From: Chloranthus sessilifolius
Lineage: Eukaryota; Streptophyta; Magnoliopsida; Chloranthales; Chloranthaceae
DNA: 64,000 nucleotides
Assembly (NCBI GenBank): GCA_021018995.1
Contig: CM037588.1
Span: 142,287,725 to 142,351,724, forward strand
Direction of reading: 5' to 3'
Part shown: piece by piece, positions 23,044 to 34,200 of the stretch
Layout: every line of letters begins with the position of its first letter
Position numbering within the stretch: the first letter of the stretch is position 1
The notes under the pieces: generated by a model
Databases searched by the model: none
Seen by the model: the letters and a program-made list of their open reading frames with translations, nothing else
What the model was told of the DNA's origin: nothing
Translations under genes and position numbers: made by a program

Positions 23044-23356
23044 GCTGTGTTTAGCATTGTCCTTTGTAAGAGTAGAAAAGAGCATGAGCTGCTATTTGTT
23101 ATTAAAAAGAAATGTGGGGAGAGAGAAGGGTTGGAAGAAGATAAAAGGGGAGGCTGTCATTTGAAATAGAAAAAAGAGCCCTCTTTAAAAGAGCATGATT
23201 TTTCTTACTCTTTTAAAGAGAGATTTTTTCATATTTTAAAGATCAACAACCTCACTATTTTTCTTTCTCTAATCTTTCTCTTCTCATATTCTTGCAACAA
23301 CAAAGAGTAGTCGTTACTCTTTTTTACGCTTCCAAAGAGCAATGCCAAACACAACC
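23044..23356. mobile_element. PIF/Harbinger (Tourist-like) MITE
   Basis: A 3-bp target duplication TAA (23041-23043, 23357-23359) and inverted ends GCTGTGTTTAGCATTG and GGTTGTGTTTGGCATTG fit the Harbinger superfamily. The interior has inverted CTCTTTTAAAGAG-type words. 313 bp, non-coding. Confidence 0.75.
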
Positions 23357-23512
23357 TAATTTTTTAGTTGAAGCATGCGTTAATGTTGAACTCTTAGTGT
23401 GAATATTTTGATTCCCCAAACATGTATGCCATGTGGAAAAAAGTAGTCACCATATGATAGTTAGCTTTAATAGCTGTATATTGTAGCCGGTCTTTATTAT
23501 TAGAGGCCTAGG

Positions 23513-24328
23513 GATATGCGTCCGTGCTTAGAGATATCTCTTCGCCATTTGATATGAGCGCGACACGTACTGTCCTTTTTGTGAAGTGATGGGTGGCATG
23601 GAGCCCACTTTACTGACTAGGGTTACACTTTTAAAAGTTAAATATCCTTTCAACCGTCATTCTTGACTTTTTTAAAATCTCTTTCTTTTATCTATTTTTT
23701 CAAAAAAATGTCAGACTTACATTTTCATGTATATTTTATTCAAAAAAAATAGCGCTCGATAGCAAAGTGCTAGCACATCGGAGAGCGAAGCGCCAACACC
23801 CCGAAACGAAACGTTGGCGCCTCGTTTTAGAGACGCCGACGCTTTATTTAAGGGCATCGAAGCTTCGAAAAAATTAAAATAAAAATTATTGAAGTGCCGA
23901 CACCACTAAAACGAAGTGTCAGCACTTCATTTAGGGGCGGTTAGAAGCATCGACGCTTCGATTTATATATTTATTTATATATATAAATCGAAGCGTCGAC
24001 GCTCTTAAAATGGGGCGCCGACGCTTATCTGTAGAGGTGCTAGTGCTTTGCTATCGGGTGGCGAATGCTTATATTTTTTGAGTAAAATATATATGAAAAA
24101 GTAAATGTGACACTTTCTTAGAAAAAAGAGAAGAGAAAAAAAAAAAAATTTAAAGACTTCTAAAAAAGTCATGAATGACGGATGAAAAGAAATATAACTT
24201 TTAAAATATTTTAAAAGTTTAACTCTAGTTAGTAAAGTGGGCCCCATGCCACTCATCATTTCACAAAAGAGGTGCTACATGTCACGCACATATCAATTGG
24301 CGTAGAGATATCTCTACGCTCGAGCGCA
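23513..24328. mobile_element. Fold-back element, copy 1
   Basis: Left arm (GGGATATGCG, TAGAGATATCTC, GTGAAGTGATGGGTGGCATG, TTAGGGTT-type words) and right arm are long inverted copies, about 300 bases each, around a core of GAAGCGCTGACAC-type words. The ends carry the palindrome TAGAGATATCTCTA. Copies 2 (24329-25105) and 3 (59647-60301) share the arms. No transposase. The long arms suggest a Mutator-like origin, but no 9-bp duplication was found. Confidence 0.65.
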
Positions 24329-25105
24329 GAGGGCCCCACTTTACTAATTAGGGTTAAACAATTTATAATATTTTAAAAGTTATGTTCCCTTTTAGCCGTC
24401 ATACTTGACTTTTTTAGAGATCTCTTTCTTTTATCTCTGCTCTCCCTTTTTTCAACAAAGTGTCAAACTTACTTTTTTAGGTCTATTTTACTAAAAAATG
24501 TGAGTCTTTGGTAGTGAAGCGCTGACACCTCAATAGCGAAGCGCTGACACCCCGGAAGAGAAGCGTTAACCTCTCGATAGAGAGGCCTTGGCACCCCAAG
24601 AGAAAAGCGTTGGTACCGCAATAGAGAGGTGCTGGAACCCCGATAGCAAAGCGCTGATACTTCGAGTGGTGAAGCGGTGCCACCTCGATAGTGAGGCGCT
24701 GACACCTCATTAGTGAAGCTCTGACACCCCGATATCGAGGAGAAGCGTTGACACACTGAGAGAGAAGCGGTAGCACCTCGATAGTGAGACGTTGGTATCC
24801 CGGTAGTGAAACGCTGACACCCCGATAGAAAAGCGTTGCACCCTAAGAGTATAACGCTGGCACCCCGAATAACAAGGTGCTGACACCATAATAGTGAAGC
24901 GCTAGCACCCCTTTAGTAGAAAAGATGTAGGTTGGTGGGGTTCTGACACTCACGTGATCAAGCACCGAATATGTCAACAAGATTATCACTTTGGTAAAAA
25001 TAAAGGTAATCCTAATTGAAACGTGATTAAATGATTATAAAATAACATCGATCACTTCACAAAAAGGCGCTACGCCTCTCTACGCCTGAGCGTACTGTCC
25101 CGAGC
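24329..25105. mobile_element. Fold-back element, copy 2, abutting copy 1
   Basis: The left arm restarts with GGGCCCCACTTTACTAATTA directly after copy 1; the right arm ends near ATCACTTCACAAAAAGGCGC. Its core is the expanded 21-bp minisatellite at 24510-24912. Confidence 0.55.
24510..24912. repeat. 21-bp minisatellite, about 19 units
   Basis: Degenerate units of the type GAAGCGCTGACACCCCGATAG repeat with a period of about 21 bases. Since 21 is divisible by three, all frames look periodic and give spurious open frames of seven-residue repeats on the minus strand. The same unit occurs two or three times in copies 1 and 3, so this array expanded locally. Confidence 0.85.
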
Positions 25106-26746
25106 CTATATATATATAGCTGCTTCATCTAACGTTGGTCAAATGTAAGGGAAAAAGTAAACCCCCCCTACCACCCCCAACACCACCACCACCACCGACC
25201 CAACCCTACTTTTATCACTTTATTAAAATGGCAGATGGAAGTTTTGCCACTTTCCAGTGACTTTAGGAACTCCAATGTCCTAAAGAAAGAGCGTCGCTTC
25301 TTCATGTGTTTTGTCTCTCGCTTTCTCTCTAAATATATAAAAGGTATTTTGTTTCTAGCCATCTAAAAACAAGCCACTGGCTTTTTGATTCGTTTAAAAA
25401 AACTCTCCCTTCGAACACACGCAAAGTGGTCTTCTTATTATTATTTTGTTTCTATAATTAAAGGTCGTCTTGTCATTAGGCTTATGGACCTACACATGCA
25501 TCTAGCTGACAGTTTGCAGGATCTTAAATATCTTGATCAGATGTTCAGGATCGTTCAAAGGTGTGGATTTTTATTGAAACCCACTTAATCCTTAGGATTA
25601 ATGAATAATGATCATGTGTAACACGTCTATATCATAGATGGTTAAGAAGGCTAGCATTGCTTCGACAAAAGTAAGCATACCGATGGGACCACTTCAGGCC
25701 ACTTGATCATCCATCTGCACCGTCAAATTGATGGGTTCACCCTTTGGAAAGCTCTAAGTTTCCTTGATTGAATGATCCAGACCCTTGATCAATGGAAATT
25801 AATGAACGACTGCCCGCGACTTTATCAAAGGTAGATCGATCTGCTGCAATTTTTCGCATTTGCAAAGTAGTAGTTCGAGTCCGCGAATCCAGTCAACGAG
25901 AATTTGTTCCAGTAGTAGGTGAAGCATAGGGCTCACCAATAATAGGGTGGACTACACAATCATCCTTTGTACAAGCAACCAGAACCATAATTTTGTACTT
26001 AAGTGGTGCTGTTTGATATCAATGAAGAGCTGCAATCTTTAAAATTAAATTATTCTATATTCTTTCATATATTAATGATTCTTAGGGAAAAATTAGTAGT
26101 AACATTTTGCTGTATATAAAGTAGCATTCTAATTTTAATCAATCTTAATAACATAAACAAATAATAATCTCTTACTAGACCTTTACAAATCTTCAGTTCA
26201 TTTATACCTCTTATTTGGCCAATTTTAACCATTTTACTAACGTGGAGCAGCTGTTGTCAGAAGAGTAAGACAAGTCCATTTGGCATTGGCCCTTCTTTTT
26301 TCAGTCAATTGAAGATGTGGGGTTGTGTAAATTAGTTTTGGGCATGCTCACGCTGCAGAGATTTTCTGGCCACCATAGAAGATACTGCCACCCCATTTTT
26401 GCAAGCATAGGGTTGCTTCTAATATCTTGTGTGAATGAAATGTTTTTTATTTTTTTTAATCCTTACATACTTCCCTAGATCAATGCCATTGAATGCATTA
26501 TAGGGTTAAAATGGGTACATTAAATGTCATAGGTGATTAATAATGCTGACTATGGATGTGATTGAAGAGAATCAGCCCCACGGTTCACAATCTATCAACG
26601 TTGGATAAAAGATCGGACTTTGATGCGGTGGTCCTCAACATTTAGTACACCCGACACGACCAACTCCCCAGACACATGTAACACCCACATATCACACATA
26701 CCATGTAAGAATAGATAAATCCCTACGGCAATAGATAAAATAACCC
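25106..26746. other. Gene-free stretch
   Basis: No gene or element ends were recognised. The frame at 25385-25588 has no recognisable domain. A (CCACCACC)-type C-rich run lies near 25165-25200. Confidence 0.5.
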
Positions 26747-26755
26747 GTGATAGTG

Positions 26756-27177
26756 CTCCTGCGCTTCTATTCACAAAGGAGCCAAACTTGCAAGTCTTTC
26801 TTTTAACATTTCTTGCACCAAATTTAAAAGAAAGACTTGCAAGTTTGGCAACCTCTATTATGTGAAAACATCATCTAAGCCTTTTGATTTGAAGGCCATG
26901 ATTTAAAGATATTAATTGCAAAATATTAAAACAAAATATAATTTTCAATATTGATTAAATGGAATCGAAGGCTATTATATAATTCAATAGTTGACAACAA
27001 TAGATCATATGACAAGTATCATGTTTTGCTCCAATTTTATGTACCAAAGATATATTGATCATGAACTTCAAATCAGACAGCCCATATTACATTCTTACAT
27101 ATCATAAGGTCTTTCTTTAAATTCGGTGCAACCACTTGAAAAACATGTGCAAGTAATGGCTCCCTATTCACAATCTC
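26756..27177. mobile_element. Fold-back MITE-like element
   Basis: Sequence around 26770-26833 reappears inverted at about 27100-27170 (shared words GGAGCC, TTGCACC(A/G)AATTTAAA and GAAAGAC). Flanking GTGATAGTG (26747-26755) and ATGATAGAT (27178-27186) agree at 7 of 9 positions. It contains the perfect hairpin at 26781-26849. Confidence 0.4.
26781..26849. repeat. 26-bp perfect inverted repeat (hairpin)
   Basis: Arms at 26781-26806 (GCCAAACTTGCAAGTC...) and 26824-26849 are perfect reverse complements over 26 bases, with a 17-base loop. Confidence 0.9.
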
Positions 27178-27989
27178 ATGATAGATGAACAAGACCCAAC
27201 TTACATATTAAATTTATTAGAAAAAAAAAAAAAAAAGTGTTCTCTACAATTGTTTTAATATCAGCTATACCCGAGATACATCGGGTTAGGCCCCATCCGA
27301 CAATATACACCCCAGTTCTATAGATGATAAAATATCAGATAAAATATCAGACCATATCAGCCAATGCAACTCGTATAAAATACCTTTTGATATTTTTATA
27401 AATTTTCAAAAAAAAAAAACAAGAAAAAAGTGCTTAAAAATATTTCCGACAAGCTAATGGAGCAAAGCAAATTATGAGACATCCTAAAGAGGGTGTACTA
27501 GTATGAATCACAAGTATATTATTGTAGTTTTGCAGACAGCAAGGTAAAAGACAAATGCTCTATTAAAGTGGCCAAAGCTGCTGCATAACTGTTTCGCAGC
27601 TCAGGCTCTGTGGGGGCGTACAACACAACATCCATGTTCGTGAAAAGAGTGGTACAATTGCCAGCCTACACCATCAGAGCTGACCTCAATCAAATGCATA
27701 TGCACTTTGTCACTTACTACCATTATGTGCCTTCATGGGTACATCCATAAACAAGCATATACATCAAGGGTTTCAAGCAAACATTCGATGGGGTGTCTGT
27801 TCGGTGAATTCTGATAAATTCAGGAAAGATACGATTCAGAGAATTTTGTTTAAAAAAATATGGAGAAAATAAAAATATGAAACTATTAAAATATATGTTA
27901 AACATACTTAAAATTAAAAATGATGTTTATGAATAATAAAATAAGTGTATTACATATTTGCATTACTACTGGAAAAAACAAATATGAAG

Positions 27990-28165
27990 CATGATTAAAG
28001 CATGTATCACAATGATAAAAACACGGGAAAAATTTGAAAATTTGTCAAATTCGGAAGGATTCTCTGAATCAATGAATCAACCTATATACCCAGCGAAAAG
28101 TTTGACAGACCACCTATTTGGAGACTTTTTCCAAACATTTGGACTAATGGAGAGAATTTTCGGAT
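27990..28165. repeat. Dispersed repeat, copy 2
   Basis: Counterpart of 21690-21860 (ATTAAAGCAT, CCACCTATTT, AGAGAATTT in order). Confidence 0.5.
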
Positions 28166-28482
28166 ATAGTACCGGTACATATTCCAGTACCTGATGAGAT
28201 GACTACGAAAAATAGGCTTATGAGCATCTTGGCCATATACTGACCAAGATATCCATCATACCGCTCACCTGTATTTAACTTTATAATAATTCTAACCTCA
28301 AATATTTTTCTTTTAAAAAGTACTAGTAGACGGCTGGTAAAAACAGTGCATACCAGTACCATGTGTAGGCAGTATATACTGCTGGAGCGAGATTCTTAAC
28401 CTTGATATCACCCTACAAGCAGTAGAAAATAATGGCACGGATTATTAAGCACCCCCTGATCAAATTCCAAGTACCTATTGTA

Positions 28483-28488
28483 TTTATT
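28483..28488 (-). terminator. Possible poly(A) signal of the UBP14 gene
   Basis: AATAAA on the minus strand, about 205 bases after the stop codon. AT-rich DNA gives such words by chance, so this is tentative. Confidence 0.35.
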
Positions 28489-28692
28489 AAAATTCACAAA
28501 TTCTGTATATTAAGCTTGAGATACAGAGGCTCAATGAAGAGAATTGGACAGCTGAGGGATGAGAAAATGAAATCTCTTTTCAGTTAAAGAGGGTGCTGCA
28601 TTTGAAGTGAGAAACAAGTGAATCACAGGCATATACTGCCACCATGAACTCGGGTTCCTGAGATTGGGTATCGACGATCCTCGCTTCGGCAT

Positions 28693-28871
28693 TTAACTGC
28701 TGATTCTCTCGAAGAAATATATATAACCCATGTCCTTAGGGGGGTTAATGGATGCCGCAACCTTGCTGTCATTGAAGATTACCCATTTCCCATCTTTATG
28801 TATGTGAGCGACGTAGTGTCCACACTGCGTAGAAGTACCCATGTGGCTAACTAGCGCCATAAGCTTGTATC
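28693..28871 (-). CDS. UBP14: UBP14 terminal exon with catalytic His
   Basis: Encodes [20 protein letters not shown] through [10 protein letters not shown] and the stop codon. The His of GHYVAH and the Asn/Asp of FND are the family's catalytic and oxyanion positions. Acceptor TTTTGCAG. A 2.8-kb intron with SINE and LINE insertions precedes it. Confidence 0.95.
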
Positions 28872-31176
28872 CTGCAAAATAAATTAAAGAAGATGATGAG
28901 GACCCACATAATTGCACCAAAAACAGAGGGAAAAAAACAACTAAAATAAAAAAGAGAAGAAAAAAAGGGATCGTTCTTGTTCAAACAAATTCTCCTCTAA
29001 AAAGGCTCTTAACATTTCTTGATTCGTCACAAGTTCAGCAACGAAAGAAAGGGCATGTTTTCGGACCTGCAAAATAGGGTGGACACACCATATAGGATAT
29101 ATAGTGGTGAAGATTCAACCACAAGCAGTTTGGCGTGATGGCCAGGTACCCACCTCAGGAAGCGGGAGACATGAAATCAAATGGTGAAGATTCAACCACA
29201 AAATGTTTGGCATGATGGCCAGGTACCCACCTCAGGAAGGGGGAAACATGAATTCGAATCCCCACCTGAGGCCACCGAAGGGATTTATATCCCTCGCTGA
29301 TCTGGCATGTAGCTTGGGGCACGCATGTGCCCCTAGTTTTCTTTTTTTATCGGTAACGTGCATCAACTATATTAAAAAAAAACCAGGAAATTACAAAGAG
29401 AAAAAGCACGAAGATGCTGCCCAAGAAAACAACACCTCCCACACACACACACCCCTGCCCCCCCAAAAAAAAAGAGATAAACAGGATCAAGGCCCAGGAA
29501 GCCACTCCTTTAGCAAGGGAGCTTATTCAACATAGACGTTACTCCATTCTTTCTCAGCATCAAGACCCTCCCTCCCCTGCACACACACACACACACACCC
29601 CTGGCCAAAAAAAAAAAAATGAGATAAACACGATCAAGGCCCAGGAAACCACTCCTTTAGCAAGGGAGCTTATTCAACATAGACGTTACTCCATTCTTTC
29701 TCAGCATCAAGACCCTCCCTCCCCTGCTCAAAGAATGAATGGCCAACTCCCTGATATTTGTCAAAATCATATGTATAGGCTTTCGAATTCTATGAAAATC
29801 CCGCTCATTTCTTTCTAACCAGATGGCCCAGATCAACACGAATGCGATGATACTCAAAAATTCCCCTTTAACTCCATTCTCATTCCTTCCCATTCCACCA
29901 GTAAACGACCGGTCTTTCGGAAAGACCCAGCAAAACATGAAAAATCTTCAAAATCTCCGTCCAAATCGTTTTAGCTACCCAACAATAAATAAATGATTAA
30001 CATCCTCCTCACTCTGCAAGCACATAACACATTTATTCCTGAGATTAATCCTTCTCTTCCTTAATTGATCGGAAGTCAAGATTTTTTCCCCAAGCCACCA
30101 TCCATCCAAAGAATTTGATCTTTGGGGGAACCTTTATCCTCCAAAGTCTGCCATTTATGACCAACAAGGAGCTGACGACACAAATATGAACAAAAAGATT
30201 TAACTGTAAATCGGCCTTTTTTTGTAAGACTCCAAATTATAAAGTCCCTTCCCATATTATTTCTCCTCATTGTGGTAAGTAAAACCTCCATTTTGACCCA
30301 TTCCTGTCTTTCCCCATTTCTCAGATTCCTTCTAAAGCCTGGATTCCAGTGAACAGTACAATTCTGATCTTCCATCACATCCCTAATGTTAGCATTCCTT
30401 CTCCTCGTTATACTATAAAGCGTTTGGAATTCATCCATCAGACTACCATTGAAAGCCCATTTATCTTTCCAGAATTTAATCCCGTCTCCGGAGCCCCAAC
30501 TATACTGCAGACATTAGTTGAAGCTGTTATCAATCTCTCTCACACCCCTCCACCAACCGGAGGCCCTCTTCTTATTAATTCTGATGCCTTAATTGTTTGA
30601 ATCTCTGCCATATTTACTCGAGACAACATGCCACCACAATTTATCCCACATTCATAGTGATCCCTCAATCTCCAAACCAATTCCCCAAAAGGGCTTTGTT
30701 CATCTGTTCTAACCTTCTAACCCCCAGGCCACCATCTTTTTTTGCAATATAACAAACCTCCCAATTTACTAGATGAACTTTTTTGCTCTAACCACTTCAC
30801 ATAAAAAATCTGTTACAATTCTCTCAAACTTTTTAATCACCTTTAACTGGAGCCTGAAAAATAGACAAATAATAGATAGGAATGGTAGAAAACATAGTTG
30901 ATAAGCGTACGTCTTCCCCCATTGCTCAAAAGCTTACTCTTCCAAACAGCCAGCTTCTTTTGAAACCTCTGCACAATTGGAACGACATCTCTGCATTCAA
31001 TTTGCCAATCCCCAGTGGAAGCCCCAAATATTTAATTGGAAGAAATTCAGCATCACAACCAAAGCTTTCAGCAGCAGCCTTTACCACATCTTCCAAACCA
31101 ACCCCTGCCAGCTTTGATTTGTGACCTGATGTTTCCTAAACAGCAAGCACTCTTCTAAGAGGCCTGGACACCCATG

Positions 31177-31247
<71 letters not shown>

Positions 31248-34200
31248 GATTATTTTGCATAACCCACTTAGCCCACCGTAAGGAAAGCACGCACTGGAAC
31301 TTCACCCACAATTAATTCATGCATAGGCTTTATGCCATACCATAGTTTTCAACTTTCAAATTCTCAGGCATTGCCAGAGACTTAGGTAGAACTAACTTTT
31401 TCAATGTAAATCATTGATTATGAATTGGCACAAAAGAAAATAAAGATGATAAGTTCGCACTTTCAAATGCAATCAAACACATAATTTTAACTTATTGCCT
31501 AAAATAAATATGTTTTCCAAAGCATGCATCTAGTTGCCTGTAAACATCTACCCAATGACTAAGCAAGAAATTTTTATTGGGTAAAAAAAAATTTTAATAA
31601 CTAATGAGATGCTAAGCACTTATTAGTTTCATGTGTCCAAAAAAGAAGGTAAAAGAAGACTAACTTCCTCCTCCATCAGGTAGACCAGAATTGGCAGCGC
31701 TAGGTGCACTGCTAGATGTCGTTTCCATATCCATTGAGCTCGAATTATCTGGGTGGCTAAATATCCAATCTGTAGCTTTTTCGATATCCCCGCCCTATGA
31801 GAAATAATAAACCAACCAAAGCAGTTAATCAGTTCACACTTTCCATAACTCCTTTTCTTTCTTCCTTTTTTTCCTTTTTTGGTTATTTGCTGTTATCATG
31901 AAAACGAAAATAATAATAATGATAATATTACTATTTTTTTATTTTTTTATTTTTATTATTTATTTTAATGTGTACAAACACAAAAAATGTGAATACAACA
32001 GAGGGTTTAGACGCTTAAGGAATGTTGAGGAGGGAAAACAGATACACTAGTAGTATTATAGATAACAAAAAGAAAAATGTACCCATATTATAAGTATATC
32101 TCCTCCAAAATAGTCAATCAGGGAAAACCTCCAGCTACTCACTCAGGTTTAACAAAAACATTGTATGGCCAAATTTATCTCAAATATCATTGATGAAAAT
32201 TTTAAATAGAGGAAAAAAATCTTACGGAGGCCTTCAATGCTTTACGAGCAACAATTTCATGAAATCCAAATGAAACCAATGTAGCAATGCTCGCTTCATC
32301 AACAAAAGATGCTTCACTATTATTTGTTTCTTGGGAAATAGGATCATTTATATCTGAGAAAGGTTGCAGAAGACAAGTTAATTACAATCACACAATCCCA
32401 TTGAAGTTTATATTACATCTCCAAGAGGCCCAACTCTCGCAAAGAAAAACTCCTTGCTTTTCTGATTGATGCAAAAAGCTTGTTTTCTTATAAATAGTTG
32501 AGCACAATTATTGATCAAAGGAAAAAAAAAAAATGATAATAGACCTGGATCGTCCATGTGAGATAGCAACCAATTCATTGCCTCCTCAACTCCCACATTT
32601 AAGGTGCTAATAGCTGCCTTTTGACAATGAAGATAGTTGAATCCCATGCTTGCAAGCTGGGACACAATGCCCTCATTAGCCGAAGGTATCCTTGATTCTA
32701 TCTTCTCATCACCAGAAACTGCACATGGCATTTGCACACCATTCTTAAATTTGTAACATAACAAGTTGATCGTGTACAGCAACAATGAGATCAGCGGGTC
32801 AATTCCATCACAACAAAAAATAATATAAACAATATGATAGATAGAATATACAAATTAGTCATCAATCAACTCAATGCAGAAGTTGGCAATGCTATGCATT
32901 GTTAAACACCTGCTTCTGGTAGAAGTTCTTCCCCTGGCTGCATCCCCTTGCTGCGCATATGACTAATATCGATAATATCAGGCACGTCTATATAAACATC
33001 TGGAAAATGGCAAAATGAATGCACCAATATTAAAAACTTCCCTATAGATTTAATCAAGTTGTAACTAGTAAAATCACAGAAACTATTAAAAAGAGACAAA
33101 ACACTCTCAAATCAGTGGAAGAAATCAATGTGGATCATGGTTTAAAATACCTATTTTCCGGTACGTATCATTTGGTGCATACCGGTTCTGGACGATACAT
33201 TGGTATGTATCGTCCAATATATTACCAATATATATGTAATGCACCGATACAATACATTCAAAGTACCGTACCAGTGACCTCCAAAACCGGTACGTATCGT
33301 CCGGTACGTACCGGTTCCGGACGAGATTTTGAACCACAATGTGGACCACTTGTGAAGATACACATATTTTCGAGAGATATATGGAATGGTTATCTTGTGA
33401 CAGCCCTGAATTCCAGGGTAGAGCCATCACGTGTATCTCTGAAGTATGTGTTTACAAGTACCTTAATCAAAAGAAAAATACCAACAAAATACCGAGTTTT
33501 TTGGGCACCCAGCCTTCTTCCATCACGAACTTTCGCATATGCAACACTAAATTATCTGGGAATGTAGTTAAGCCGGCCGTTCTGCAAAAACGTGAAATTT
33601 AAACTCTCAATTGCACCATTATCCTTCAACTTTGCATTCAATATTGTTAGTCATAAGATTCTCTGTGTTCATCTTGAAATCCATAAGAAAGGGCTTAGTT
33701 TTAATCATCATTTTTTTTGTTAATCTTATAGAAAAGGAGGGAATATGCCAACTAGCCAAGTTCATGTACTTATATATTTGGTATTTCTTCATATTTAAAT
33801 CAATAATAAATTGTTAACTATTCAAAATTTCTAGGAGTCTATCCTGTTAAAGACAGGAGTGCTCTTTATTCAATGTAATTTACATATTTTAACAAAATCT
33901 TCTATGCATTAATAAACTACAAAAATCCACTAACAGTTGTGCCCGACTTTTTTCTCATTGATTTGCATAAAAACCGAGAAAATGGGGCAGTTCATGCAAT
34001 GGAACGACAAATGGAATTTTATTACATGGAGACAGGAAATTTTCGAACTTATTAGAATGTCAGACTACTTGGTGATCTACAAAAAAAATACAATGTTGAC
34101 ATTGAAGTTATGGCACTGGCACATAAGAAGGGGGGATCTACAATGCTCATCTGGGGTGGCACGTGCATCGCTTGAAACACCCTCATTTTTATCCACAATA

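Noticed and set aside
24469-24776. Two long minus-strand frames with seven-residue repeats
   Set aside because: Produced by the 21-bp minisatellite; both frames are equally open, so no coding signal.
25160-25205. C-rich CCACCACC run as coding Pro/Thr repeat
   Set aside because: Too short, no flanking gene structure.
25840-25900. TTCGAGTCC-like word as a tRNA gene
   Set aside because: Only a box B-like word; no acceptor or anticodon stems can be paired.
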